Origin: CANNDT01 sp945876205
GTDB lineage: Bacteria > Acidobacteriota > Vicinamibacteria > Vicinamibacterales > UBA2999
Length of the DNA stretch: 60,520 bases
Assembly (NCBI GenBank): GCA_947503365.1
Contig: CANNDT010000015.1
Span: 1-60,520 of the forward strand
Direction of reading: 5' to 3'
Shown: piece after piece, positions 7,957-17,602 of the stretch
Layout: each line of letters starts with the position of its first letter
How positions within the stretch are numbered: the first letter of the stretch is position 1
Program-made: the position numbers and the translations under genes
The notes under the pieces: generated by a model
What the model was told of the DNA's origin: nothing
Databases searched by the model: none
The model's input: only the letters and a program-made list of their open reading frames with translations

Positions 7957-9035
7957 AGCTCACCAGGTCGTCGCTCGAGCGCCAGGAGCCAGTGCTTCCG
8001 CCACAGGCCGCCGCCGTATCCTCCGAGCTTTCCATCGCTGTTCACCACCCGGTGACACGGGATGAGGATCGAGATGCGATTGAGGCCGTTGGCGCGCCCG
8101 ACGGCGCGCTGCCCGCCGGGTGACTCCACCCGTTCCGCGAGCTGCGCGTACGAGATCGTCTCTCCGTAAGGAATTCGTACCAGCTCACGCCAGACGCGCT
8201 CTTCGAACGGCGTGCCGCGGAACACCATCGGCACGGTGAAGTCGGTGAGGCGTCCCGCGAAGTACTGCTCCAGCTCCCGGCGCGTATGCGTCAGGTGGGC
8301 GTGCTCGCCCGGCACGAGCGGCTGGTGCAGGAGCTTGCCCAGTCTGGTGATCTGCGCCTCGAGCATCCGTCGATCGGTGAACTCCAGCAGGCACAACCCC
8401 TCGTCGGTCGCGCCGAGCATGATCGGCCCGAGCGGACTGTCGATGACCGTTGTCGCGATGGACGAGACCTGTTCACTCAATCCTGGTGTGGTGCCGAACG
8501 TCCGCGTAAACGCGTCGCGGAAACCGCTGTGCGACTCCCACCCCGTGCCAAGCGCCACATCGTCGAGCGCGTCGCCGGCGCGCAGTTGCCGAAGCGCGCC
8601 CTGCAGCCGGCGGCCGCGGCAATAGGCGTGGAACGTCATGCCGTAGTGCTCGAGGAAGTATCGCCTCGCGCGGGCGGGCTCGACGCCCAGCCGCCGCAGG
8701 TCCTCGTCGTGCAGCCGCTGGTTCGGCTCGGCATCGACCGTCTGGAGAAGCAGCTTGACCCACTCAGGCGCGGCGCCTGGCGGCAACATCGGGTCGCATC
8801 GCCGGCAGGGACGGTAGCCCGCAAACAGCGCCTCGCGCACGCCTGGGAAGAATTCGACGTTGGCCGGCAGCGGCTTTCGGGCGCGGCACGACGGCCGGCA
8901 GAAGATGCCAGTCGTCCTGACGCCGGTGATGAAGATGCCGTCGTAGGCCGCATCGCTTCCAAGAAACGCGCGCTCCATTTCGGGGCGGGCGGGAAGCGGA
9001 GCGGTGAACAGCGTGGGCTCGGTCATGGCAATCAT
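7953..9035 (-). CDS. ada: Ada-type bifunctional transcriptional activator / O6-alkylguanine-DNA alkyltransferase
   Basis: A 360-residue Ada protein that removes alkyl groups from DNA and, when methylated, activates repair genes. The N-terminal zinc/methyl-acceptor domain has its four cysteines in FCRPSC (46, 50) and PCRRC (77, 80). An AraC-type helix-turn-helix region follows (about 90-180). The C-terminal alkyltransferase has IPCHRVV with the acceptor Cys near 327. The start at 9035 was preferred over an in-frame start at 9152 because the family begins shortly before this domain; a further ATG lies at 9026. Divergent from the small membrane protein gene. Confidence 0.92.
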   Translation of the reverse strand: MIAMTEPTLFTAPLPARPEMERAFLGSDAAYDGIFITGVRTTGIFCRPSCRARKPLPANVEFFPGVREALFAGYRPCRRCDPMLPPGAAPEWVKLLLQTVDAEPNQRLHDEDLRRLGVEPARARRYFLEHYGMTFHAYCRGRRLQGALRQLRAGDALDDVALGTGWESHSGFRDAFTRTFGTTPGLSEQVSSIATTVIDSPLGPIMLGATDEGLCLLEFTDRRMLEAQITRLGKLLHQPLVPGEHAHLTHTRRELEQYFAGRLTDFTVPMVFRGTPFEERVWRELVRIPYGETISYAQLAERVESPGGQRAVGRANGLNRISILIPCHRVVNSDGKLGGYGGGLWRKHWLLALERRPGEL

Positions 9036-9171
9036 GGGCTCACGGTAACGTGCCGCCGCGCGACGCCGCCACCGGAGAATCGACATCGAATTCTGGCCGA
9101 CGATCAGAGCCGGCTCATCAATTTCATGGCGGGCACGGACCACGAATTGCAACTGAACGGGCGGAGGTCAC

Positions 9172-9396
9172 ATGTCCGCACGCAAAATAATCGGCTTGGT
9201 GCTCGTGGTGGTCGGGATCGTCGCGCTCGTCTGGGGTGGTGTGTTCTGGACGAATGAGAAGACCGTGCTCGACGCGGGCCCCCTGCAGGTCACCACGTCC
9301 GATCGCGACGGTGTTCGCGTGCCGCCAATCGTTGGCGGCCTGGTTCTCGTCGGCGGCATCCTGCTGCTGGTTGTGCCCGAGAAACGCCGCGCGTAG
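9172..9396 (+). CDS. Small two-helix membrane protein, DUF3185-like
   Basis: A 74-residue inner-membrane protein with two hydrophobic helices: about residues 5-25 (IIGLVLVVVGIVALVWGGV) and 52-70 (IVGGLVLVGGILLLVV), ending in EKRRA. The layout and length fit DUF3185, whose role is unknown. GGAGG lies 6 bases before ATG 9172. Its stop is 14 bases from the stop of the convergent DoxX/receptor frame. Confidence 0.7.
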   Translation: MSARKIIGLVLVVVGIVALVWGGVFWTNEKTVLDAGPLQVTTSDRDGVRVPPIVGGLVLVGGILLLVVPEKRRA

Positions 9397-9410
9397 GAAG
9401 TTGACAACTG

Positions 9411-12400
9411 TTAGAAGTCGAACTGCGCGCCGATCCTCAGCAGACGGCCGCTCAGGATCTGCGTTGCGTCCCTCCACGCCGGACCATACGTAATGTTCTC
9501 GTTGATCACGTTGCTCGCGTTGAGCAGGTTGTAGACGTCGAGGCTGGGCCTGAGGCGGCGGTTGCCACCGAGACCGAACACGCGTGAGAACCGCAGGTCC
9601 ACCTGCTGCAACCTCGGCTCGAACATCGTCTGCGGCGCAATCAACTCCACCGTGCGATTCGCGTTGCACGTCGCCGCGGTGCCGCAGTCGGAGAGATTGC
9701 GGCCGAGTGACGGGGCGATCGCCGCGTTGCCGACGACGTAGCTGGCCGTGATCGGGATGCCCGAGCTGTTCTGGTAGATCACGCTGGTCGAGATGTCCCA
9801 TGGCAGCGGATAGACCACGAGGAACTTGACCTGCGAACCCGCCGCCCACGGCGGGGTCACCTTGCAGAAGCCCGGCCGCGCGTCCTGCGGTGAATCGACC
9901 ACCAGGCAGTTGTCCGTGACCGTGCGGCCCATGCTCAGACCTCCCGACACGATGCCGCCCTGGCCGAACCGCGCGTTGGTCGTCACGTCGAAGCCGTTGT
10001 AGACGCGGCTCAATTGACCGACGTCAGACGACGACACCGGCCGCGCGAGGTTCTCTGTCTGGCCGAAGAGCGCCGGCCTGACGTCGTAGAACCCGGTGAG
10101 CACCTGGCCGCTCGTCGGCAACCGCGGATCGGTTGGGGCGGTGACCCTGAACGGCGCGAAGTCCGCCGGCGTCACGCGCAGGTTGTCGTTGACCAGCAGG
10201 CACGTCACGGTGTTGGTGAGGCCGCTGCCGCCGCACGTGCCGCCGTACGACGTGCGGTAGTAACCGACGGTCAGCCCGATGCCCGGCCGCAGCTCGTGCT
10301 GCAGGGAGATCGAGCTCTGCCAGTTGCCGTACTGCGCGTTGAAACCATTCAGCGCATCGTCGGAATAGCGTGTCGCGCCTCGGACCTGGCCGAAGGCCAG
10401 GTTCGACCACGGCCCGCACTCGCCGTTGGCGACCGGGTTGGTGAGCGTGCAGTCGGGGATGAAGTTCCTGTTGTTGTCGGCCCACGTCCGCGTGGTCGTG
10501 CGGACAAGGTTGTTCGCCGGGTTACCCGTGGCCACCTTGATGATCTCGGGATACTGGCCGAGCGAGAACTTCAGCGCCGTCTTGCCGTTGCCGAAGAGAT
10601 CGTAGGCCGCGCCAAGCCGCGGGTTGAGATTGCGGTAGTGCGGCACTTCCTTCATCGGCGCGAGGCGCCGTTCTGGCACGAAGAAGCCCGCGCCGAGGAT
10701 CTGCTCGGGCGTCGACGCATTGATGTCGTTGAAGCGAACGCCCAGGTTGAGCGTGAGCCTCCTGAACACGGTCCACTGGTCCTGTACGAAGAACGCGGTG
10801 TCCCACAGCGTTTCCTGGAACGCCCAGGGTGCGTCGCTGAGCGTGAGCTGGTTCGGCACGCCGTTGTTGAAGCGGTAGGCGACGCCCAGGCCATTCAAGT
10901 ACTTGTCGAAGTTCAGCTTGGGATTGCCCTGGCTGGTTCTCCGCAGGTTGAAGCCGGTCTTGAAGCTGTGTGAGCCGGTGACGTACGAGATCGCGAAACG
11001 CTCCTGGTACTGCCGGCGCGGCACCCGGCGCGTGGCGTTCACGTTGCCGTAGGTCAGCGCCAGGCCCTGGTCGACGATCCGGATGTCCTTCTCGCTGCCC
11101 TCCTGCGTGCCGTCGAGCCCGCCGGCGCGGGTATCGTGCTGGTCGAGATTCTGTGCGGAAATGCCGGCTTCGAGCAGCACGCGATTGCTGATCGGGCTCG
11201 TCCATGACAGTGCCGGGTTGTAGTTGGGCACGTATGCGTGTTCGCCCGCCGCTTCCGGCGTCACGCGGCCGCCGGTCAACAGGTTGAAGACGCAGTTGCA
11301 GTTGTTCTGGAACGAGCTCGAGAACGAGAACTTGTTCTTCTGCGTGGCCTGCAGCGTGAGGCGGACGCTGACGTCCTTGGAGTAGTCGTTGGTGGATGCG
11401 GGGCGGCTGAGGTCAGGCGCGTACGAGTAATTGCCCTCGGACTGTTTCGCCTTGTTCCAGTAGACGCCGTCGGCGAACTGCTGCGTCACGCCTTCGCGCG
11501 CGGCGAGGAAGAACCATAGCTTGTTCTGCCGGATGGGACCGCCGATGCCCGCACCGGTATCCCTGAACTTCTTCAGCGAGCCGACGCGATTGGGGTCGAG
11601 GTGGCGAGCCAGCAGCTCGGGGGTGATGTTGCTCGTCGCCAGGTCGGGTCCAGAATACGCCGCCGTCGCGACGCCGGAGAACACGTTGCCGCCATCCTTG
11701 GGCACCATGTTGATCTGCATGCCGCCGCTGTCGCGATCGGCGCCAACGCCGCTCGTCTCGACGACGACTTCCTGGATGCCAAGCTGGTTGTAGACGAACA
11801 CGCCCTGCGTGGAATTCGGGAGCTGTTGATTCATCCCGTCCACGTACGGCTGCGCCTCGGGGCCGCCGTGCACGCTGTAGCGCGTCTGCGTGCGGTCGCT
11901 CGTGCCGCCGACGCCGCGGTTGAACTCCTGGGTGAGCGTCGCGCCGGGAAGAATGTCGGAGAGCACCGTCAGGCGTCCGGCGCCGGGCAGCGCCTCGATG
12001 GTGGCTTTTTCAAACTGCACCTGCGACGTCGAGCTCTGGACGTCGACGGTCGGCGCCTGTCCCGACACCGTCACCGTCTCTTCGAGCGAACCCACCGCGA
12101 GGTCGGCGTTCAACGTCGCGGCGAACGCGGCCTGCAGCTCGAAGCCGTCGCGCTTCAACGTTCTGAAGCCGGGCAGCGTGAACGTGATGGTGTAGCCGCC
12201 GGGACGCAGATCGACGATGCGATAGAGGCCCTGGCTGTCGGTGACCGCCGAGCGGACGCCCTCGATGAGCGCCGGACTGGCCGCTTCAACCGTGACGCCC
12301 GGGAGCACGGCTCCAGAGGTATCCCGCACGACACCGCTGATGCTGCTTTGCGCCCACGCCGCGGACGGCAGAAGCAGGATCAGGCAGGTGAGCGCGAGAC

Positions 12401-13217
12401 GCGTGAGTTTCTGGACGTCCATCTGTTGTGCTCTTTTCTTCATGTAGCCCTCGAGGCTGAAAGAACCGGGACCGGCGGCGGATAGGAACAGAAACAGGAA
12501 GCAATAGAGGATTGCCGCTTCCTGGTTGGGTTCAATGAAGCTTCCCCAGAAGCCGTCCGGGGCGTGGTTGAGAAAGTAGGCGAACGCCATCTCGCCGGAG
12601 AGCAGGAAGGCCAGTGGACGGGTGAAGAGCCCGACTGCGAGCAGCGGACCGCCGACGCATTCGAGCGTGCCGGCCAGTGCGCGCAGCGAGAAGAGCGCGA
12701 CCGGGGTGTCGCCGAAGAATTTCTCGATGCCGTGCGGCAAGAATAGAAATCCTGCCGTGATCCGCAGTACGCCGAGCGCCTGGGGCGCCCAGGGGAGCTG
12801 CTTCGCCGCGGCGGCCGCGTTCCGCAGCGCATCGACGCTCCAGGGCCCAGGGCCGGCGGCGAACATGTAGGTGAAGAACAGCGCCGGCAGCAGCAGAGGA
12901 TCGGTCGGTCCGCGTCCCCAGATCCGCTGACCGATGCCCAGGTAGATGTCCTGGCCGGCGAAGGCTTCCCGCAACGGACCAGCCATCCAGACCATCACGT
13001 AGAGCGGCGCCAGCACCGCGCAGACCGAGCGCGTGAAGAGGCCGAGCATCAGCAGGATGCCGCCGGGCAATGCCAGCAGCTTGACGAGACCGTGGAGCGA
13101 GGCCGTCGGCACCGGCGTGAAGGCGTCGGGAAAGCCGAAGACCTGCTCCATCCCGTGACGCAGGACGAGGAGTCCTACGACGATCCGCGCGAGACTTTGC
13201 AGACGCGGCGCCCACAT
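9411..13217 (-). CDS. DoxX-TonB-dependent receptor continuous frame (1268 aa)
   Basis: One uninterrupted frame encodes two proteins that are separate in the paralogous cassette at 19706-23654. Residues 1 to about 258 are two DoxX repeats with membrane helices (RHGMEQVFGF, PHGIEKFFG). At residue 259 an ATG (12443) begins MKKRAQQMDVQ and a signal-peptide-like segment ending SAAWA at 289. A carboxypeptidase-regulatory domain (ISGVVRDTSGAVLPGVTVE), a plug with PKDGGNVFSG, and an outer-membrane barrel ending GAQFDF follow. A Cys-x-Cys lies at DNA 11292-11300. Start 13217 directly follows the TAG of the upstream secreted gene. It may be a fusion, a polyprotein cut by signal peptidase, or two overlapping genes. 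Confidence 0.8.
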   Translation of the reverse strand: MWAPRLQSLARIVVGLLVLRHGMEQVFGFPDAFTPVPTASLHGLVKLLALPGGILLMLGLFTRSVCAVLAPLYVMVWMAGPLREAFAGQDIYLGIGQRIWGRGPTDPLLLPALFFTYMFAAGPGPWSVDALRNAAAAAKQLPWAPQALGVLRITAGFLFLPHGIEKFFGDTPVALFSLRALAGTLECVGGPLLAVGLFTRPLAFLLSGEMAFAYFLNHAPDGFWGSFIEPNQEAAILYCFLFLFLSAAGPGSFSLEGYMKKRAQQMDVQKLTRLALTCLILLLPSAAWAQSSISGVVRDTSGAVLPGVTVEAASPALIEGVRSAVTDSQGLYRIVDLRPGGYTITFTLPGFRTLKRDGFELQAAFAATLNADLAVGSLEETVTVSGQAPTVDVQSSTSQVQFEKATIEALPGAGRLTVLSDILPGATLTQEFNRGVGGTSDRTQTRYSVHGGPEAQPYVDGMNQQLPNSTQGVFVYNQLGIQEVVVETSGVGADRDSGGMQINMVPKDGGNVFSGVATAAYSGPDLATSNITPELLARHLDPNRVGSLKKFRDTGAGIGGPIRQNKLWFFLAAREGVTQQFADGVYWNKAKQSEGNYSYAPDLSRPASTNDYSKDVSVRLTLQATQKNKFSFSSSFQNNCNCVFNLLTGGRVTPEAAGEHAYVPNYNPALSWTSPISNRVLLEAGISAQNLDQHDTRAGGLDGTQEGSEKDIRIVDQGLALTYGNVNATRRVPRRQYQERFAISYVTGSHSFKTGFNLRRTSQGNPKLNFDKYLNGLGVAYRFNNGVPNQLTLSDAPWAFQETLWDTAFFVQDQWTVFRRLTLNLGVRFNDINASTPEQILGAGFFVPERRLAPMKEVPHYRNLNPRLGAAYDLFGNGKTALKFSLGQYPEIIKVATGNPANNLVRTTTRTWADNNRNFIPDCTLTNPVANGECGPWSNLAFGQVRGATRYSDDALNGFNAQYGNWQSSISLQHELRPGIGLTVGYYRTSYGGTCGGSGLTNTVTCLLVNDNLRVTPADFAPFRVTAPTDPRLPTSGQVLTGFYDVRPALFGQTENLARPVSSSDVGQLSRVYNGFDVTTNARFGQGGIVSGGLSMGRTVTDNCLVVDSPQDARPGFCKVTPPWAAGSQVKFLVVYPLPWDISTSVIYQNSSGIPITASYVVGNAAIAPSLGRNLSDCGTAATCNANRTVELIAPQTMFEPRLQQVDLRFSRVFGLGGNRRLRPSLDVYNLLNASNVINENITYGPAWRDATQILSGRLLRIGAQFDF
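12420..12443 (-). other. Internal start and signal peptide of the receptor part
   Basis: Two in-frame ATG codons, at 12443 and 12422, precede a complete signal peptide inside the DoxX/receptor frame. GAGGG lies four bases before ATG 12443, so independent initiation of a 1010-residue receptor is possible; from 12422 it would be 1003 residues. In the paralogous cassette the receptor starts on its own after a 148-bp gap. Confidence 0.55.
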
Positions 13218-14042
13218 CTACTTGGCCGTCGTCTGGCTGGAGATGTCCTTGGTGTAGGCCTGCGCTTCCGACGCCGCGGGGATCATTTCCATCAGATCCA
13301 CGTTGGCCGGTACCAATCGGAGCGGCAGCTTGTTTCGCGCGAGCCACGGCTTCGTGTAGACCTTCTGGTCGTCGATGGTGACCGTGAGCTCCAACATGTT
13401 CTGGCTGACACGCCGGTAGCGCTCTTCGACGCGCAGATCGGTGCTGTGCGGGCTGCCCGAGTTGTCGATCCAGGTGCGATCGTCCAGCCCGATCGTCTGG
13501 ACGACGAAGGTGGCGTCGTCTTCCCAGCGTCCGACCGAGTAGCCGTACCAGCGCGGGTCGGGATCGGTGGGGAGCGCGCGTCCATCGGTCCAGATGACGC
13601 GCCATCGCTTCTCGAACATGTAGAGCATGACGACCTGCGTCGGCGTCTGGAACATCTGCACCGGACGCAGCTCGAAGGTCAGCAGCCGCGGGAATCCCGA
13701 TGGATCACCAAGGGTCGACAGCGGATCGTTGATCTCGGCCACTGGTGCCGATCGCGGTCCGTTTCCCGGCTTGAACTTCTTCGCCATCTCGAGGCCGAGC
13801 GGCGTAAACGGCGCTTGCGCCGCGGCGCGCTCGTCGGCCTGTCCCGATCCGCCGATGCCGGCGCCACCGGCGTCCCAGGTGCCGGTGAGGTCGCGCGTGG
13901 GAGCGGGCCCGCTCGGCGGCGTCTTGAGCTCCTCATTGCTCAGCCCGGCGTAATTCCACGTCTGCGCGCCACTGACCGAAGAGAACGTCAGGACGGCCGC
14001 GCAGGCCACGAGCGACACGACGAAATGCTTGTGCATAGACAT
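13218..14042 (-). CDS. Secreted protein of the recurrent uncharacterised family (cassette A)
   Basis: A 274-residue exported protein (272 if the second ATG, 14036, is used; GAGG is better placed for that one). The signal peptide ends SSVSGAQ. Family blocks are DLTGTWDAGGAG near the mature start, GDPSGFPRLLTFELRP, WRVIWTDGRALPTDPDPRW, and YGYSVGRWEDDATFVV. It is the clear paralogue of 23670-24494, sharing roughly half its residues by eye and the same position between DUF6152 and DoxX. Its stop codon is immediately followed by the DoxX start (TAGATG), implying translational coupling. Function unknown. Confidence 0.75.
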   Translation of the reverse strand: MSMHKHFVVSLVACAAVLTFSSVSGAQTWNYAGLSNEELKTPPSGPAPTRDLTGTWDAGGAGIGGSGQADERAAAQAPFTPLGLEMAKKFKPGNGPRSAPVAEINDPLSTLGDPSGFPRLLTFELRPVQMFQTPTQVVMLYMFEKRWRVIWTDGRALPTDPDPRWYGYSVGRWEDDATFVVQTIGLDDRTWIDNSGSPHSTDLRVEERYRRVSQNMLELTVTIDDQKVYTKPWLARNKLPLRLVPANVDLMEMIPAASEAQAYTKDISSQTTAK

Positions 14043-14053
14043 CCTCGCCGCCG

Positions 14054-14425
14054 CTACTTCAGGATCTCGCCGCTGGGGAGCGTGACGCTTCGGATGCGGC
14101 CCACCGCCGCGCCGCTCTTCACCGGCTGCAGCAGGACCGTGACCTCGTCGCCGGCCTTGAACGACGTCCGCTTCCAGCCTCGCTTCGACATGTCCGTGGG
14201 ATTGCCGGCCTCGACCGCCCAGGTCTTGACCGCGCCGCTGGCGTCCTTCACGTCGAACTTGAGGAAGCAGTGAGGGTTGAACCACGTCCACTCCGTGACA
14301 ATGCCTTTCAGCGTCACTTCGGTCGCGGTATCGAATGTCGCCGCGCCATGGTGCGCGACCAGCGGCGCCGATGACGCCAGCACGCAGACCACGGCAGACA
14401 CCACGCCCAAGAGTCTCTTTCCCAC
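14054..14425 (-). CDS. DUF6152 family secreted protein (cassette A)
   Basis: A 123-residue DUF6152 protein starting at GTG 14425, chosen because GGGAGGT lies just upstream and a signal peptide follows; the longer open frame is a shadow. The signal segment ends APLVA, then HHGAATFDTATEV. The core is VTLKGIVTEWTWFNPHCFLKFDV, with the conserved Asn-Pro-His, then GWKRTSFKAGDEVTV. It is first in the cassette DUF6152 - secreted - DoxX - receptor, 11 bp before the secreted gene. The paralogue at 24502 is highly similar (HHGAATFDT, NPHC). Confidence 0.85.
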   Translation of the reverse strand: MGKRLLGVVSAVVCVLASSAPLVAHHGAATFDTATEVTLKGIVTEWTWFNPHCFLKFDVKDASGAVKTWAVEAGNPTDMSKRGWKRTSFKAGDEVTVLLQPVKSGAAVGRIRSVTLPSGEILK

Positions 14426-14499
14426 AGCTGGACCTCCCAAGAAATAAATGATGCGAGAGCTTACCGCGGCTGAGTCTGGCTGGAGAGGGACTTTTTGGG

Positions 14500-14562
14500 C
14501 TGGGTAGCTGGGTAGCTGGGGTTTGCCCCTAGCCACCCAGCCACCTAGCGATTCAGCTACCG
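14500..14562. repeat. Octamer tandem repeat, inverted arms (second copy)
   Basis: CTGGGTAGCTGGGTAGCTGG at 14500-14519 faces a right arm with CCTAGCCACCCAGCCACC and CAGCTACCG up to 14562. The centre is about 6 bases. Same octamer family as 6034-6133. It lies downstream of the receptor at 14578 and upstream of the DUF6152 gene of cassette A, so it separates two minus-strand units. Confidence 0.65.
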
Positions 14563-14577
14563 ATTGTGAGCGGCCCC

Positions 14578-17568
14578 CTAAAAGTCGAACTGGGCTCCCA
14601 CGCGCAGCAGACGTCCATTGATGATCTGCGTGACATCCTGCCAGGACGGACCGTATGCCGTGTTCATGGCGAGGACGCTGGCGGCGTTCAGCAGGTTGTA
14701 GAGATCGAGGTTCGCGCGAAGCCGCTTCGAGCCGCCGAGCGTGAACGTCCGCGAGAAGCGCAGGTCGATCTGCTGGTGGCGCGGCTCGAACATCGACAGG
14801 TTCGGGATCAGGTTGATCGTCCGGTTGGCGTTGCACGTTGCCGCGGCCAGCGCGCAGTCCGACAGGTTGCGTCCGAGTGACGGCGCGATCGCCGCGTTGC
14901 TGGCCACGAAGGTCGCCGCGACCGGGATGCCGGGGCTGTTCTGGTACACCAGGCTGGTCTGGATCTCCCACGGCAGCGGGTAGACCGCGAGGAACTTCAC
15001 GTCGGTCGCCGACGACCACGGCGGCGCCACTTCGCAGAACCCTTCACGCGCGGCCTCCGGTGAATCCACCACCAGGCAGTTGTTGGTCACGGTGCGTCCC
15101 ACGCTCACGCCGCCCGAGAGCTGGCCGCCGCGTCCGAAGCGGCCGGTCATCGTCGCGTCGACGCCGTTGTAGACGCGGGTGAGCGCGCCGCCGAAATCGG
15201 ATGACGGTCGAACGAGGTTGTCGACCTGGCCGAACAGGTTGTTGCGCAGGTCGTAGAGACCGCACAGCCGGTTGCCGCCGCCGCCGGGCAGGCGGCTGTC
15301 AGCAGGTGCGGTGATGCAGTACGGATCGTGATCCGCAGGGGTGATCCGCAGGTTGTCGGTGACGTAGAGGCTGGTCTCCGCGCCGGGGATGCCGCTGCCG
15401 CCGCCGTCGCCGCCGTACCAGGTACGGAAGTAGCCGACGTTCACGCCAAGACCCTCGCGCAGCTGGTGCTGGATGGAAACGGCGCTCTGCCAGTTGTGGT
15501 ACTGCCGGTTGAATCCCTCGAGCAGCCCGGGCTCGAAGTTGGTGCCCCGCACCCGGCCGAACGTGAGGTCCGACCACGCGCCGCACTCGCCGTTGGCGAC
15601 GGTGTTTCTCAGCTCGCAGTCGGGGACGAAGTTGCGATTGGTATCGGTCCACGTCCGCGTCGTGGTGCGCGTGAGCGCGCTCGCCGGGTTGCCGGTCACC
15701 GTGCGGATGATGTCGGGATAGTGGCCGAGCGAGACCTTGAGCGCCGTTCTGCCGTTGCCGAAGAGGTCGTAGGCGGCGCCGACGCGCGGGCTCAGGTTCT
15801 GGTAGTGGGGCACGTTGCTCAGCGGCGCGAAGCGGCGCTCGGGCACGAACTTGCCGGCCGCCAGCACCTGCTCCGGCGTTGACCCCGAGGCGTCATTGAA
15901 GCGCGCGCCGAGGTTGAGCGTCAGGCGGCGGATCGTCCACTGATCCTGCGCAAAGAGCGCGATGTCCCTCGTCGTCTCCTCGAAGTTCCACGGCGCATCG
16001 AGCAGCGTCAACTGGTTGGGCACGCCGTTGTTGAAGCGGTAGTTCACCGCGGTGCCGTGCATGCCCGCGTCGTGACCGAGCTCGTCGATGTTGCCGATGG
16101 TGGTGTGCCGGTAGTTGACGCCCACCTTGAACTGGTGCGTGCCGGTGACGTAGGACATGGCGACGCGCGCCTGGTTCTGGCGGCGGGGCAGCGTGCGCGT
16201 GGCGACGTTGCCGTAGGTCAGGTTGAGCGCCTGGTCGGTGATCCGGTAGGACGTTTCATCCCAGCCGGGCTCGCGGATGTCGTTCTGGTTGTTGTTCTGC
16301 GTGCTCTCGCCCGCCTCGAACAGCAGGCGGTTGGTGGCCGGGTGCGTCCAGTTGAGGGCGCCGGTGTAGTTCGGGTTGTACTGATGCGGCCCGCCCGCTT
16401 CCGGCGTCAGCCGCGTGCCGGTCGTCAACAGGTTGAACCGGCAGTTGCAGTTCGGCTGGTGCGACGTCGCCAGCACGATCTTGTGCGTGGCGGCGGCTTG
16501 CCAGGTCAGGCGGACGGTGAGGTCTCTGGTGAAATCGTCGGTGTTCACGCGGCGGCTGAAGTCGGGCTCGTAGAGGAGCGAGGCCGGTTGCTTGAGCTTG
16601 TTCCACTGCGTGCCGTCGACGTACTGCTGGTTCACGCCTTCGCGCGCCGACGCGTAGAACCACATCTTGCTCTGCTTGATCGGGCCGCCGAACGCCACGC
16701 CGGTCTCGCGGAACTTCTTGAGCGAGCCGACACGGTCCGGGTTCAGCTTCCTGGCGATCAGCGCGTCGGTGATGTTCTTCGTCTCCATCGCCGAGTTCGA
16801 GAACGCGAACAGGCCGGTGCCGGAGAACACGTTGCCGCCGTCGCGCGGCACCATCTTCAACTGGGTGCCGCCGAAATCGGCTTCCGCATCGCCGCCGAAG
16901 CCGGCGACGACTTCCTGGATATTGAGCTGGCTGAAGACGAACACGCCGATGGTGATGCCGGGGATCTGCTGATTGATGCCGTCGACAACCGGCTGCGCTT
17001 CAGGAGCGCCATGCACGCTGAAGCGGGTCTGTGTGCGGTCGTTGCCGCCGGCGCTGCGTTCGGCCGACGAGGTCAGGCTCGCGCCTGGAATGATCGCGTT
17101 CAGCAGCGCCAGGCGGCCGGTGCCCGGCAGCGCTTCGATGGTCTCGCGCTGAAACTGTGTCTGCGAGCCGGAGTTGCGAATGTCGACGACCGGCGCCTCG
17201 CCCGAGACGGTGACCGTCTCTTCGAGGGCGCCGACCGTCAGGTCGGCATTCACCGTGGCCGTGAACTGCGCCTGCAGCTCGATGCCGTCGCGCTTCAAGG
17301 TGTTGAAGCCGGGCAGCGTGAACGTCACGGTGTACGGGCCGGGCCGCAGATCGACGATGCGATAGAGCCCCTGGGCGTCGGTCACCGCGGACCGGGAACC
17401 CTCGATCAGCGCCGGGCTGCTCGCTTCAACGGTCACGCCCGGCAGCACGCCGCCCGACGTGTCTTTGACAAGCCCGGAGATGCTGCTCTGCGCCGACGCG
17501 GCGGCCGGTACCAGCAGGAGCAGCGACGCAATCACGACCACGGCGCGCGCGAGTCTCTGTACGCCCAT
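14578..17568 (-). CDS. TonB-dependent receptor, Oar-like, CxC group
   Basis: A 996-residue outer-membrane receptor. The signal peptide ends AAASAQ near residue 27. A carboxypeptidase-regulatory domain (ISGLVKDTSGGVLPGVTVE) spans about 28-110, then a plug region with VPRDGGNVFSG, then a long beta-barrel whose last residues GAQFDF form the terminal-Phe insertion signal. A Cys-x-Cys (NCNCRF; DNA 16441-16449) and a later DCELRNTVANGECGAW pair of cysteines are shared with four other receptors here. GAGGGTGA precedes ATG 17568. It follows the VOC gene on the same strand. The substrate is unknown, and no TonB box is obvious. Confidence 0.88.
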   Translation of the reverse strand: MGVQRLARAVVVIASLLLLVPAAASAQSSISGLVKDTSGGVLPGVTVEASSPALIEGSRSAVTDAQGLYRIVDLRPGPYTVTFTLPGFNTLKRDGIELQAQFTATVNADLTVGALEETVTVSGEAPVVDIRNSGSQTQFQRETIEALPGTGRLALLNAIIPGASLTSSAERSAGGNDRTQTRFSVHGAPEAQPVVDGINQQIPGITIGVFVFSQLNIQEVVAGFGGDAEADFGGTQLKMVPRDGGNVFSGTGLFAFSNSAMETKNITDALIARKLNPDRVGSLKKFRETGVAFGGPIKQSKMWFYASAREGVNQQYVDGTQWNKLKQPASLLYEPDFSRRVNTDDFTRDLTVRLTWQAAATHKIVLATSHQPNCNCRFNLLTTGTRLTPEAGGPHQYNPNYTGALNWTHPATNRLLFEAGESTQNNNQNDIREPGWDETSYRITDQALNLTYGNVATRTLPRRQNQARVAMSYVTGTHQFKVGVNYRHTTIGNIDELGHDAGMHGTAVNYRFNNGVPNQLTLLDAPWNFEETTRDIALFAQDQWTIRRLTLNLGARFNDASGSTPEQVLAAGKFVPERRFAPLSNVPHYQNLSPRVGAAYDLFGNGRTALKVSLGHYPDIIRTVTGNPASALTRTTTRTWTDTNRNFVPDCELRNTVANGECGAWSDLTFGRVRGTNFEPGLLEGFNRQYHNWQSAVSIQHQLREGLGVNVGYFRTWYGGDGGGSGIPGAETSLYVTDNLRITPADHDPYCITAPADSRLPGGGGNRLCGLYDLRNNLFGQVDNLVRPSSDFGGALTRVYNGVDATMTGRFGRGGQLSGGVSVGRTVTNNCLVVDSPEAAREGFCEVAPPWSSATDVKFLAVYPLPWEIQTSLVYQNSPGIPVAATFVASNAAIAPSLGRNLSDCALAAATCNANRTINLIPNLSMFEPRHQQIDLRFSRTFTLGGSKRLRANLDLYNLLNAASVLAMNTAYGPSWQDVTQIINGRLLRVGAQFDF

Positions 17569-17602
17569 CGATCACCCTCGTTTCAAGCAACGGAAGTTGT
17601 TT

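Noticed and set aside
13218..14291. Upstream start for the cassette A secreted protein
   Set aside because: It would overlap the DUF6152 gene heavily; ATG 14042 or 14036 follows a ribosome binding site and opens a signal peptide.
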